Shown: positions 14,035-22,440 of the stretch, piece after piece
How positions within the stretch are numbered: the first letter of the stretch is position 1
How the letters are laid out: every line of letters begins with the position of its first letter
From: Ruminiclostridium sp.
Lineage (GTDB): Bacteria > Bacillota > Clostridia > Oscillospirales > Ruminococcaceae
Reading direction: 5' to 3'
Assembly (NCBI GenBank): GCA_017635095.1
Contig: JAGBMA010000234.1
Coordinates: 1-36,034, forward strand
DNA: 36,034 bases
Position numbers and translations under genes: made by a program
Notes under the pieces: model-generated
The model's database searches: none
Told to the model about the DNA's origin: nothing
What the model saw: only the letters and a program-made list of their open reading frames with translations

Positions 14035-15468
14035 TTAGCCTTTGAGTTTCTGCTCAAGTATTGCCTTGATAGTATTGGGTGTAGCCTGACCTTTGAGAGC
14101 CTTGTTTGCCTGACCCATGAAGAAGCCGAATACCTTCTGTTCACCGGCGCGGTACTGCTCCACCGGCTTCGGGTTGTCGGCGATGAGCTTGTCTATGACT
14201 GCTTCCACAGCCGAGCTGTCGTCCTTTACCCAGAGGTCGAGCCTGTCGCAGACAGCGTCCGGCTTTTCTCCGGTATTTATCATCTCAACGAAGATCGTCT
14301 TGTAGTTGTTCTTGTTGATCTTGTCCGTATCGCCCAGCTCTATGAGTCTTGCAAGATCCTCGGGCGCGAATTTAAGGCTTGTCATAGACATCTCGCCGAG
14401 GTTTATGCGGCGGAGGAACTCACCGAGCATGAAGTTCGCGACCGCCTTGGGCTTGTCGTAGGCTTTTATTGCAGCCTCATAGAAATCGCAGATATCCTTG
14501 TCGTTTATGATGTTGTCCGCGTCGGTCTCCGCAAGGCCGTACCGGGACATATAGCGTTCCTTGCGCTGCTGGGGCATTTCCGGGAGCGCTTCTTTTATTG
14601 CCGCAAGTTCTTCCTCGGTGAAGATGATCGGAGGGATATCCGGGTCGGGGAAATAGCGGTAATCATGGGCGTCTTCCTTTGAACGCAGCGCCGTTGTCTC
14701 ACCGGTGGTGTCGGAGAAGCGCCTTGTTTCCTGGAGCACCCGTCCGCCGGATTCGATTATCTCGGTCTGGCGGTAGATCTCGTACTCGATCGCACGGGTT
14801 ATCGCCTTCGTGGAGTTGAGGTTTTTCAGCTCCGCACGGGTACCGAGTTCTTTTGAGTCTTTCGGCGCGAGGGAGATATTGACGTCGCATCTCAGCGAGC
14901 CCTGCTCCATTTTGCAGTCGCATATCCCCGCATACTTATAGAGCAGCTTTATCTTCTCGACATAAGCCACAACTTCCTCGGCGCTGTGGAAATCCGGCTC
15001 TGTTACCATTTCTATGAGCGGTATGCCGCAGCGGTTGTAGTCTGCGAGGCTCGAACGGGTCGCTTCGTCATGCACGAGCTTTCCCGCGTCCTCTTCGAGG
15101 TGTATGCGGTTCACGCGTATGCGCTTTTCCTTGCCGCCGGCGACTATGTCAACATAGCCGTTAAGGCAGACCGGTCTCGGCATCTGTGAGATCTGATATG
15201 CTTTCGGAAGGTCGGGGTAGAAGTAGTTCTTTCTGTCCCATTTCGTGAACCGTGAGATCTCACAGTTCGTAACATAGCCTGCACGGATAATGTACTCCAC
15301 GGCTGTGTGGTTGAGCACCGGAAGCGTTCCGGGAAGTCCCGAGCAGACGGGGCAGCAGCGGGAGTTCGGTTCTCCGCCGAATTCCGCCGAGCAGGTGCAG
15401 AACACCTTTGACTTTGTGAGGAGCTCGGCGTGTATCTCAAGTCCTATCGTCGGATATAAATTGGACAT
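14035..15468 (-). CDS. gatB: Asp-tRNA(Asn)/Glu-tRNA(Gln) amidotransferase subunit B
   Basis: The 477-aa product is full length for GatB. It starts YPTIGLEIHAELLTKSK-FC, the typical opening, and carries the Zn-site cysteines of the CSA-(x)n-CCPVCSG segment, the LEEDAGK motif and a C-terminal YqeY-like helical tail (tRNA binding) ending in EQKLKG. GatB binds misacylated tRNA and, with its kinase site, activates the acyl group for amidation by ammonia from GatA. AAGGAG precedes the ATG by 10 nt. Third gene of the gatCAB operon, 18 nt after gatA. Confidence 0.96.
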   Translation of the reverse strand: MSNLYPTIGLEIHAELLTKSKVFCTCSAEFGGEPNSRCCPVCSGLPGTLPVLNHTAVEYIIRAGYVTNCEISRFTKWDRKNYFYPDLPKAYQISQMPRPVCLNGYVDIVAGGKEKRIRVNRIHLEEDAGKLVHDEATRSSLADYNRCGIPLIEMVTEPDFHSAEEVVAYVEKIKLLYKYAGICDCKMEQGSLRCDVNISLAPKDSKELGTRAELKNLNSTKAITRAIEYEIYRQTEIIESGGRVLQETRRFSDTTGETTALRSKEDAHDYRYFPDPDIPPIIFTEEELAAIKEALPEMPQQRKERYMSRYGLAETDADNIINDKDICDFYEAAIKAYDKPKAVANFMLGEFLRRINLGEMSMTSLKFAPEDLARLIELGDTDKINKNNYKTIFVEMINTGEKPDAVCDRLDLWVKDDSSAVEAVIDKLIADNPKPVEQYRAGEQKVFGFFMGQANKALKGQATPNTIKAILEQKLKG

Positions 15469-15486
15469 TTGTTCCGCGCTCCTTTC

Positions 15487-16935
15487 TTATAATGTGCAGC
15501 GAACGGGCGAGAAAGTCTTCTCAAACGCGTCCGCGGTCTGGATTATGGTCGATTCGTCGAAACGTCTGCCGACAATGGACATTCCTATCGGCATACCCGC
15601 CGCGTTGTAGCCGCAGGTGGTGTTTATTGCGGGGAGTCCGGCGATGTTCACCGTTACCGTGCAGATATCCGCGGTGTACATCTTTACCGGGTCGTTGTCC
15701 TGTGCGCCTATCTTGTATGCAACGCTCGGGGCGGTTGGGGTAAGGATAACGTCGGCTTTGTCGAACACGGCATTGTATTCTGAGATTATCTGCTGCTTGA
15801 GGGCGAGAGCCTTGCGGTAGTATGCGTCATAGTATCCGCTTGAAAGCGCGTAGTTCCCGAGGAGAATGCGGCGCTTTACCTCGGCTCCGAAGCCGCGGTT
15901 ACGGCTGTCGCGGATCATCTCGTCGAAGCTGTGTCCTTCACCCCGCAGACCGTACTTTATGCCGTCGTAGCGGGAAAGGTTCGATGCAGCCTCCGCGGAG
16001 GAGATGAGGTAGTAAGCCTGGACCGCGTATTTGAGCGTGCTTATGGAGCAGTCCACAAGTTCCGCGCCCATTTTCTCATATTCGTGAGCCGCGTTCATTA
16101 CCGCGGTCTTTACCTCGTCATCTACGGCATCTCCGTAGAATTCCTTCGGTATAGCGATCTTCATGCCGGATATGCTCTTTCCGAGCTTTTCGTTGAAGTC
16201 GGTGAAAGGCACGTCCTTGCTTGTGGCGTCGTGGGGATCCACGCCGGCTATGGCGTTCAGTATTATTCCGCAGTCCTCGGCGGATCTTGCGATCGGGCCT
16301 ATCTGGTCGAGGGAGCTTGCGAATGCCACAAGCCCGTATCTCGAAACACGCCCGTAGGTGGGTTTGAGACCGGTAACTCCGCAGAACGACGCGGGCTGGC
16401 GGATAGAGCCGCCTGTATCGCTTCCGAGAGCCGCCGTGCAGAAGCCTGCGGAGACTGCAGCCGCGGAACCGCCGGAAGAGCCGCCGGGAACGCATTCGGT
16501 GTTGTACGGGTTCTTTGTTTTCGCAAAGGCGCTCGTCTGTGTGGAGCCGCCCATTGCGAACTCGTCCATGGACACCTTTCCGAGCAGGGTGTAGTCGTCT
16601 TTTATGAGCTTTTCGACTGCTGTTGCATTATACGGCGGCACGAAATCGCCCAGCATCTTTGACGAGCAGGTGGTGCGTATGCCGTCCGTGCAGAGGTTGT
16701 CCTTGAGGGCTATCGGTATCCCGGTGAGGGGCGCGGCATTTCCCGCGTCGATGCGCTTTTGTGCAGCTTCGGCGTTCTTCATGGCTTCATCTTCGGTAAC
16801 GGTTATGAACGAGAGCACCTTACCGTCGTTCTTTTTTATCTCGGAGAGGAACTCCGAAGCCGCTTCCTTTGCTCCGATCTCTTTGCTGTCGAGCATTCTG
16901 CGGAGCTGTGCGGCGGTGATGTTTTTAAGATCCAT
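15487..16935 (-). CDS. gatA: Asp-tRNA(Asn)/Glu-tRNA(Gln) amidotransferase subunit A
   Basis: The 482-aa product belongs to the amidase signature family. The Ser-cisSer-Lys triad is visible as Lys78 (IALKDN), Ser153 (GGSSGGS) and the nucleophile Ser177 (DTGGSIR), one residue earlier than in the Staphylococcus aureus enzyme (Lys79, Ser154, Ser178). GatA hydrolyses glutamine and channels ammonia to GatB. It lies 13 nt after gatC and has GGGAGG ahead of the ATG. Confidence 0.97.
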   Translation of the reverse strand: MDLKNITAAQLRRMLDSKEIGAKEAASEFLSEIKKNDGKVLSFITVTEDEAMKNAEAAQKRIDAGNAAPLTGIPIALKDNLCTDGIRTTCSSKMLGDFVPPYNATAVEKLIKDDYTLLGKVSMDEFAMGGSTQTSAFAKTKNPYNTECVPGGSSGGSAAAVSAGFCTAALGSDTGGSIRQPASFCGVTGLKPTYGRVSRYGLVAFASSLDQIGPIARSAEDCGIILNAIAGVDPHDATSKDVPFTDFNEKLGKSISGMKIAIPKEFYGDAVDDEVKTAVMNAAHEYEKMGAELVDCSISTLKYAVQAYYLISSAEAASNLSRYDGIKYGLRGEGHSFDEMIRDSRNRGFGAEVKRRILLGNYALSSGYYDAYYRKALALKQQIISEYNAVFDKADVILTPTAPSVAYKIGAQDNDPVKMYTADICTVTVNIAGLPAINTTCGYNAAGMPIGMSIVGRRFDESTIIQTADAFEKTFSPVRCTL

Positions 16936-16948
16936 ATTATCCCTCCCG

Positions 16949-17227
16949 TTATTCCATCATCTTCGGCACGACGTAGCAGTTGTCGCGCGGAGTCGTGTTC
17001 TGCTGGAGCTTTTCGGTGGGGAAGGACGGGGCGGGGATATCCTTGCGGAGGTCGCCGTAGCCTATCTCGTTGTGATCTTTTGTATCGTCGTATGTTATGT
17101 CATACTCTTTGATCGTGTCCATAAGATCGATAATATCGGTCATCTGGCCGAGCATATCCTTCTGCTCTTCCTCGGTGAAGTTGAGCTTGGACAGGGCGCA
17201 GATATGGTCAAGAGTTGCAATATCCAT
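16949..17227 (-). CDS. gatC: Asp-tRNA(Asn)/Glu-tRNA(Gln) amidotransferase subunit C
   Basis: The 92-aa product has the GatC pattern: an N-terminal helical half (ALSKLNFTEEEQ, then LGQMTDIIDLMDTI) and a C-terminal LRKDIPAPSF segment that wraps around GatA. It stabilises the GatA-GatB complex. First gene of the operon, with AAAGGGG 6 nt before the ATG and a promoter just upstream. Confidence 0.95.
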   Translation of the reverse strand: MDIATLDHICALSKLNFTEEEQKDMLGQMTDIIDLMDTIKEYDITYDDTKDHNEIGYGDLRKDIPAPSFPTEKLQQNTTPRDNCYVVPKMME

Positions 17228-17262
17228 TATATACCCCTTTCATATTATACATTATCCAATCT

Positions 17263-17291
17263 ATTATACTATAAAAAGTATATAATTGCAA
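17263..17291 (-). promoter_or_regulatory. Promoter of the gatCAB-aspS operon
   Basis: On the minus strand TTGCAA (17286-17291) and TATAAT (17263-17268) are 17 bp apart, 36 nt upstream of gatC. A second TATAAT at 17244-17249 lies too close to the ATG to be the main element. Confidence 0.75.
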
Positions 17292-17342
17292 GAGTTTTTG
17301 CGAGATTTTTTGTTCTTTTCGCTTCCGGGGGCATCTTTCCGG

Positions 17343-18299
17343 TCATTTGTCTATGAGTATATCCTCCCAGTTTTCGGGAAATCCTATGTAGGACAGGTCT
17401 ATGACCTCACGGTATTCGGCTATGAGAAGGGTGAGCTTGGCTGCGAAAGCGGTGTTCCATACGTCGCTCCTCGGGTATAGCTTTTTGAGCACGATAATAT
17501 AATCGAAGAGGGTATTCGACATATTGCGCTGCATATCCGGGGGCTGTTTCGGCACGGAGGAGAGGTTGTTTGCATAAAGGCGGTTATAGTGGGCGCACTG
17601 GTTGCGCAGCTCGGAAAGGCAGTTGAGCCAGTTTTCCACGCATCGGTACGGCATATCGAAGGCGGCTTCCGCGATAGCGCGTTTATCCTCGATCTTCATG
17701 TCGCTGTAGAAGGTATTGAGGGCGCCGAAGCTGAACAGCTCCATAATGACCCAGAGCGGGAATGCGCCGCCGTACTTCTTCATGTGGTGGGTGACGAGCT
17801 GCTCGCCGGTGTTGTTTTCGATCATACGGTCAAGCTTTTTGAGGAAAGCCTTGTGGTTGTGGCGGGTGTCGAAGCTCGACTCGTTCAGGTAGCCGAGAGC
17901 GCCGTATTTGAGAGCGTGATAGTTGGATATGTTCGCGCGCATGGTTATCTCCACCTCTTCAAGCGCAAGCAGCAGAAGCGACCGGAGAAGCCTGTCGAAG
18001 TCGTATATATGCATGACCACCTCGAAGCTTGTGCCTTCGCGGTATTTGCTTTTTGTTTCGAGGAAAATGGCGAAGTAGTGGGCGAGCCGGTAGTAGTTTA
18101 TGTTTGAGAGCGCACAGACAGCGTGATCCATGTCTTCGATGATGCACCCTCTGCTCAGAAGCTTTTCTATCTGATCCTCTACTGTGGCAGGGCTCTTGAC
18201 CTGTCTGTATCTGGGCTCGGGAGCCTTCCTGCGGTCATCTTCGCGCCGGCTGTCGTTACGATCGTCTCCGTATTTTTCCCGTCCGTTCCGGTATGACAT
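17343..18299 (-). CDS. Abi_2-family (AbiD/AbiF-like) HEPN protein
   Basis: The 318-aa product belongs to the Abi_2 family, whose members include phage abortive-infection proteins. A basic, disordered N-terminus (1-35) precedes the core. Two R-x(4-6)-H signatures are visible: RNQCAH (Arg232-His237), the usual HEPN RNase motif of this family, and RANISNYH (Arg121-His128), which may be a second site or chance. These proteins are thought to cut RNA. The ATG at 18299 has AAAGGA 8 nt upstream; the longer frame starting at 18335 runs into the promoter -10 box. It is a lone gene between gatCAB and a divergent Nudix gene, with no visible antitoxin gene. Confidence 0.88.
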   Translation of the reverse strand: MSYRNGREKYGDDRNDSRREDDRRKAPEPRYRQVKSPATVEDQIEKLLSRGCIIEDMDHAVCALSNINYYRLAHYFAIFLETKSKYREGTSFEVVMHIYDFDRLLRSLLLLALEEVEITMRANISNYHALKYGALGYLNESSFDTRHNHKAFLKKLDRMIENNTGEQLVTHHMKKYGGAFPLWVIMELFSFGALNTFYSDMKIEDKRAIAEAAFDMPYRCVENWLNCLSELRNQCAHYNRLYANNLSSVPKQPPDMQRNMSNTLFDYIIVLKKLYPRSDVWNTAFAAKLTLLIAEYREVIDLSYIGFPENWEDILIDK

Positions 18300-18333
18300 C
18301 TGCATCTTCCTTTCATGCGGTTCAGCTATGAAC

Positions 18334-18362
18334 ATTATATTACTTTTGCGGCATTATGTCAA
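18334..18362 (-). promoter_or_regulatory. Consensus promoter of the abi gene
   Basis: The minus strand carries TTGACA (18357-18362), a 17-bp spacer and TATAAT (18334-18339). A consensus promoter this strong suggests constant expression of a potentially toxic RNase, unless it is held by a factor not visible here. The leader is only about 28 nt. Confidence 0.85.
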
Positions 18363-18391
18363 TCAAACTCAGGCATATTGCAAAAAAAGTA

Positions 18392-18420
18392 GTGACAAAC
18401 AGAAAAAAATGTGCTATAAT
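18392..18420 (+). promoter_or_regulatory. Promoter of the Nudix gene
   Basis: GTGACA (18392-18397), 17 bp and TATAAT (18415-18420), with a TG one base before the -10, form a good promoter on the plus strand. The leader contains a small GCGGC/GCCGC hairpin around 18435. Confidence 0.8.
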
Positions 18421-18479
18421 ATAATCAACATAGGGCGGCGAACCATGCCGCTCCTCCAACATTACGAAAGGATGAGCCG

Positions 18480-18893
18480 ATGAATTACGAAAAGTCATGC
18501 GGCGCTGTCGTTTACAGAAAGTTCCACGGCAATACCGAGATCCTTCTTATCAGGCATATCAAATCGGGTTACTGGTCTTTCCCGAAAGGTCATGTCGAAA
18601 AAGGAGAGACCGAGATCGAAACTGCGACAAGAGAGATAAAGGAAGAAACAAATATCGATGTCCTCATCGACAGCGGCTTCCGGGAGACCGTCACCTTCAG
18701 CCCCAGACGCGATACGAGCAAGACCGTCGTCTATTTTGTCGCCAAAGCGATAAGCCGTGATGCAAGGCCCCAGCTCGACGAGATCTCCGAGATGAAGTGG
18801 ATGGAGATCGGCCAGGCTGTGTCTCACCTTACATACGAAAACGACAAAATAATCGCACATAAGGCAAAATCGTTCATAGCGCTGATGAAATGA
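18480..18893 (+). CDS. Nudix hydrolase
   Basis: The 137-aa protein carries a full Nudix box from Gly37 to Ile59 (G-x5-E-x7-R-E-I-K-E-E-x-N-I), which binds Mg2+ and hydrolyses nucleoside diphosphate-X bonds. The N-terminus (CGAVVYRKFHGNTEILLIRH) and the small size resemble diadenosine tetraphosphate hydrolases of the MutT/NudA group, but the substrate is not certain. AAAGGA precedes the ATG. It is a single-gene unit with its own promoter and terminator. Confidence 0.9.
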   Translation: MNYEKSCGAVVYRKFHGNTEILLIRHIKSGYWSFPKGHVEKGETEIETATREIKEETNIDVLIDSGFRETVTFSPRRDTSKTVVYFVAKAISRDARPQLDEISEMKWMEIGQAVSHLTYENDKIIAHKAKSFIALMK

Positions 18894-18895
18894 CA

Positions 18896-18936
18896 AGCTG
18901 CCCTGCGCCTTCGGGAGCGGGGCAGACTGCTTTTTT
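18896..18936 (+). terminator. Terminator of the Nudix gene
   Basis: CTGCCC pairs with GGGCAG across a GC-rich imperfect stem with a TTCGGG-containing loop, immediately after the stop, followed by ACTGCTTTTTT. Confidence 0.8.
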
Positions 18937-18978
18937 CGGGGAAAGTGTAAAAAATTCCAAAAAATTCGGTTCAAACAG

Positions 18979-19007
18979 GTGACAAAATCAAAATAATATG
19001 ATATAAT
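18979..19007 (+). promoter_or_regulatory. Promoter of the HD-GYP gene
   Basis: GTGACA (18979-18984) and TATAAT (19002-19007) are 17 bp apart on the plus strand, about 60 nt upstream of the HD-GYP start. Confidence 0.8.
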
Positions 19008-19068
19008 ATACTTTATAATAGTTTGTACGGTTTAAAGCGCCTTATCCTTAAAGAAGGAGGAAACACCA

Positions 19069-20184
19069 ATGTCGGCAAACTCTTCAATGATGAAGATCAA
19101 TGTGGAAGAACTTGAGTCCGGAATGGTCACGGCGGATAATGTGATCGAGCCGGGTACGGACAGGGTCCTGCTCCTCAAAGACACCGTCCTCGACAGCGTC
19201 ATGATCTTCAACCTCAAAGAGCGCTATAACGTCGGCGAGGTGTATATCAAGAAAGCTTTCAGCGCTTCTACCATATCACAGGAGATGCGCACGGAGATAA
19301 ATATCCATCAGTCCCTCAGCACGCTGAAAAATGTGTTCGGCTCTGATGAAGACAAGCCGCTTACGGATTTCTCGAAGGAAGCGTCAAAACAGATCACCAA
19401 CGTCGCCAATGACCTTATCACAAGTCTCTACGCTGATGACAATATCCTTCTGAAGATGCATCAGCTCCAGTCTTACGATGATTACACATACAAGCACTGT
19501 CTGCGTGTGGCGATGATGTCCGTCACCATAGGCAAGAGCCTCGGGCTCCCGCGGAACAAGATGCATGACCTGTGCGAGGCCGCGCTCCTTCACGACCTCG
19601 GCAAGCGCACTATAGATGTCGATATAATACGCAAGCCCGGCCGTCTTACCGACGACGAGTTTGCTGCAATAAAAAAGCACCCCCAGAACGGTTACCTCCT
19701 CCTTAGAAAGAACGGAGGATATACCGAGGAAGTCATGAACGCTGTGCTCATGCACCACGAGAAGTTCGACGGCACCGGTTATCCCCTCGGGCTCAAGGGC
19801 GGCCAGATAACCTATCTTGCGAGAATAATAACCGTGGCGGACGTTTACGACGCGCTTACCTCCAACCGCCCCTACAGACAGCCATGGAGCGTCGCGGAAG
19901 CGGAAGAGTTCATGATGGGCGGAGCGAATTCCCACTTCGATTATGATATCATCATGGCGTTCCTGAACGCGTTCGCGCCGTACCCCGTGGGTGAGAACGT
20001 GCTCCTGAGCGACGGCAGGAAAGCCGTTATCGTGAGCAATAACACCAATGTCCTCCGTCCCGTGATAAAGATAGTGAATGCCAGCGGGAGCGAAGGCGAG
20101 ACGATAGACCTTTACAACGACTTCAAGTACCTTACTCTCTCGATAAAAGCAGTCGATAGAGACGGTATTTCGGGCGAAAACTGA
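19069..20184 (+). CDS. HD-GYP domain protein, putative cyclic di-GMP phosphodiesterase
   Basis: The 371-aa protein has an N-terminal domain of about 100 residues and an HD-GYP domain at ~120-310. Metal-binding and signature residues are visible: His175-Asp176 (LLHDLGK), His204, and HHEKFDGTGYP at 229-239, followed by DVYDALTSNRPYR. The full HHE/GTGYP signature predicts hydrolysis of cyclic di-GMP; the target process is unknown. AAGGAGG lies 8 nt before the ATG. The aspartate kinase gene follows after 43 nt without a terminator, so the two are probably co-transcribed. Confidence 0.9.
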   Translation: MSANSSMMKINVEELESGMVTADNVIEPGTDRVLLLKDTVLDSVMIFNLKERYNVGEVYIKKAFSASTISQEMRTEINIHQSLSTLKNVFGSDEDKPLTDFSKEASKQITNVANDLITSLYADDNILLKMHQLQSYDDYTYKHCLRVAMMSVTIGKSLGLPRNKMHDLCEAALLHDLGKRTIDVDIIRKPGRLTDDEFAAIKKHPQNGYLLLRKNGGYTEEVMNAVLMHHEKFDGTGYPLGLKGGQITYLARIITVADVYDALTSNRPYRQPWSVAEAEEFMMGGANSHFDYDIIMAFLNAFAPYPVGENVLLSDGRKAVIVSNNTNVLRPVIKIVNASGSEGETIDLYNDFKYLTLSIKAVDRDGISGEN

Positions 20185-20227
20185 ATAAAGTCAACATATA
20201 CACAAACAAAGAAAGGAACAAAAACCA

Positions 20228-21544
20228 ATGGCAAAAGTAGTTAAATTCGGAGGAAGCTCCCTGGCGGACGCGAACCAGTTCCGCAAGGTGGCCGATATCA
20301 TCAGGAGCGACAAAGAGCGCAGATACGTCGTTCCGAGCGCACCGGGCAAGCGTTTTTCCGGCGACACGAAGGTCACGGATATGCTGTATAAGTGCTATGA
20401 CGATGTCTGCGGCGGAGCGAATGCAGTCGCTGCGTTCCTTCCTATCGCCGAAAGATACAACGGTATCATAAGCGACCTCGGACTTACTATCTCCCTTGAC
20501 AGAGAATTCGAGGAGATCACCGACAATTTTACGAAGCGTGCAGGCCGTGATTACGCCGCAAGCCGCGGAGAGTACCTCAACGGCATCATTCTTGCCAACT
20601 ACCTCGGCTTCAACTTCGTTGACGCGGCAAAGGGCATTTTCTTCAAGGCAAACGGCGAATTTGACGCCGAGCTTACCGACGCGACCCTCGCTTCTATCCT
20701 CGAAGGCTACGACTGTGCAGTTATCCCGGGCTTCTACGGCGCTAACCCCGATGGCACCATACGCACCTTCTCCCGCGGGGGAAGTGACTTCACCGGTTCT
20801 GTGGTAGCGAAAGCCATAGGCGCGGAGCTGTACGAGAACTGGACGGACGTTCCCGGATTTGCGGTCGCGGATCCCCGCATCGTCGATGATCCCGAGTTTA
20901 TCGACATCATCACCTACCGTGAGCTCAGAGAGCTTTCATATATGGGCGCAACGGTGCTGCACCAGGACGCTATCTTCCCGGTAAGAAACGCTAAGATCCC
21001 GATCAATATCAAGAATACCAATGACCCCTCAGCAAAGGGAACCATGATCGTACCCGAAGCTCCCGAGGGCAAGAACGAACATATCATCACCGGTATTGCC
21101 GGAAAGAAGAATTTCAGCGCCATAGCGATAGAAAAGGACGAGATGAACGGTGAGATCGGCTTCCTTCGCCGTATCCTCACGCTCATGGACGTTGAGAAGA
21201 TAAACTTCGAGCATATCCCCACCGGCATCGACACCATGACCCTCATCGTTGACAGCGATGATATCAAGGCTCACCCTAATTTCATCGAGCGCGTGAAGGA
21301 AGTCTCGAACCCCAATCACATCGAGATCGAAGACAACCTCGCTCTTATTGCAGTCGTAGGACGCGGCATGAAGGCGACAAAGGGTACCGCTACCCGTATA
21401 TTCGCGGCTCTCTCTCATGCAAACATCAATATCAAGATGATAGACCAGGGCTCCTCCGAGCTCAACATCATCATCGGCATCAGAGAGGAAGACTTCGATG
21501 AAGCTATCCGCGTGATCTACAATATGTTTATGTTGCAGGAATAA
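20228..21544 (+). CDS. Aspartate kinase
   Basis: The 438-aa protein is a monofunctional aspartokinase: N-terminal KFGGSS (7-12), the nucleotide loop SRGGSDFTGS, the ADPRIV segment and two C-terminal ACT regulatory domains (from about residue 300, NGEIGFLRRIL, and from about 375, VGRGMKATKGTA). It makes aspartyl phosphate for the lysine/threonine/methionine and diaminopimelate pathways. No lysine riboswitch precedes it. GAAAGGA lies ~10 nt ahead of the ATG. Its class (YclM-like) and feedback effector cannot be fixed by eye. Confidence 0.94.
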   Translation: MAKVVKFGGSSLADANQFRKVADIIRSDKERRYVVPSAPGKRFSGDTKVTDMLYKCYDDVCGGANAVAAFLPIAERYNGIISDLGLTISLDREFEEITDNFTKRAGRDYAASRGEYLNGIILANYLGFNFVDAAKGIFFKANGEFDAELTDATLASILEGYDCAVIPGFYGANPDGTIRTFSRGGSDFTGSVVAKAIGAELYENWTDVPGFAVADPRIVDDPEFIDIITYRELRELSYMGATVLHQDAIFPVRNAKIPINIKNTNDPSAKGTMIVPEAPEGKNEHIITGIAGKKNFSAIAIEKDEMNGEIGFLRRILTLMDVEKINFEHIPTGIDTMTLIVDSDDIKAHPNFIERVKEVSNPNHIEIEDNLALIAVVGRGMKATKGTATRIFAALSHANINIKMIDQGSSELNIIIGIREEDFDEAIRVIYNMFMLQE

Positions 21545-21577
21545 GCAAGCCGGCATAACCGGAAAAAATCAGATATG

Positions 21578-21602
21578 CCCCCGCCCCCAAGCGGGGGAAT
21601 TT
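21578..21602 (+). terminator. Terminator after aspartate kinase
   Basis: A 7-bp CCCCCGC/GCGGGGG stem (21578-21584 with 21591-21597) with a CCCCAA loop is followed by AATTTT. It sits 34 nt after the stop codon and 18 nt before the next gene, so some read-through into that gene is possible. Confidence 0.8.
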
Positions 21603-21619
21603 TGTAGAAGGAGAACAAT

Positions 21620-22195
21620 ATGAAGCTTGAAAACATCAAAGTCTATGACCTTGAAGAATGCATCAAGGCTTGCAAATACTCATACGCTGTTGATACAAGT
21701 GAAGTAAACAGCGAGATCACAAAGACCATAATAAGTCTCGCCCAGTCCGGAAAGGGCGAAGGTCATGACCAGTTCATGACCGGTATCCGCGTTGCGTTCG
21801 ACCTCACGTTTACCGTGAAAGCCTGGACAGAGGCAGAGCGATACCGCTTCCTTGAGTTCGTTTCGAGCCAGTCGACAATGCACCGTATCGCGAAATTCGA
21901 TCTGTCGAAGCAGTACTGCAAGTACGTCGATCCGCGCATGATAGAGATCATGAACGAGCTTAAAGACCGCTACAACGAGACACAGGACCCCGAGGACTAC
22001 CTCCGGCTGCTTTACAGCAATCCCTGCGGCTTCGAGCTCACCGCGCGCCTTACGACAAACTACCGCGCCCTCAAGACTATATACTCACAGAGAAAGAACC
22101 ACCGGCTCCCGGAATGGCGGGAGTTCTGCCGGGAGATCGAAAAACTTCCTTACGCCGCAGAACTTATCATCGGCAAAAGCAAGGACGAGGAGTAA
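21620..22195 (+). CDS. Conserved protein of unknown function, possibly ThyX-like
   Basis: The 191-aa cytoplasmic protein belongs to a group seen in Firmicutes chromosomes and phages. The visible pattern, GHDQFMTGI-V-FDLTF-(x)n-RY-F-(x)3-SS-STMHR and a C-terminal TNYRALKTIYSQRKNHRLPEW, has a distant look of ThyX thymidylate synthases (GH, then SRY, then RHR-like ordering). However, it lacks a clear RHR-x7-S-x-R motif, so catalysis is doubtful. AGAAGGAG precedes the ATG. It begins a cluster with two genes at gaps of 10 and 19 nt, the last one a GH74 lipoprotein; the functional link is unclear. Confidence 0.7.
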   Translation: MKLENIKVYDLEECIKACKYSYAVDTSEVNSEITKTIISLAQSGKGEGHDQFMTGIRVAFDLTFTVKAWTEAERYRFLEFVSSQSTMHRIAKFDLSKQYCKYVDPRMIEIMNELKDRYNETQDPEDYLRLLYSNPCGFELTARLTTNYRALKTIYSQRKNHRLPEWREFCREIEKLPYAAELIIGKSKDEE

Positions 22196-22205
22196 ACCAA
22201 GAGCC

Positions 22206-22421
22206 ATGAGCACAACGAACGGTCGGGACACGGTTCCCGCAAGATTTACAGAAAGAACCGCACAGAATATAGGAACTGCGGAAGTCAGGGTAGTGCGTGA
22301 CAACGAGACAGGCGTGAACTACATTATTGCTGTTGACACGGCAAAGGGCGGTATCTCTGTCACCCCGCTCCTTGACCAGACGGGAGAGGTCTTTATAGAT
22401 AACATCGACGACGACAACTGA
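22206..22421 (+). CDS. Small DUF6440-like protein
   Basis: The 71-aa product has a central VRDNETGVNYI-x(n)-GGISVTPLLDQTGE pattern that I recognise from the small DUF6440 family. Function unknown. It starts 10 nt after the previous stop; the nearest ribosome site (GAGGAG) overlaps that stop and is ~13 nt away, so translation may depend on coupling. The GH74 gene follows after 19 nt. Confidence 0.7.
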   Translation: MSTTNGRDTVPARFTERTAQNIGTAEVRVVRDNETGVNYIIAVDTAKGGISVTPLLDQTGEVFIDNIDDDN

Positions 22422-22440
22422 ACGTGAAAGGAAATAAGAT

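Noticed and set aside
20185..20227. Lysine riboswitch ahead of aspartate kinase
   Set aside because: The gap to the previous gene is only 43 nt and shows no structure.
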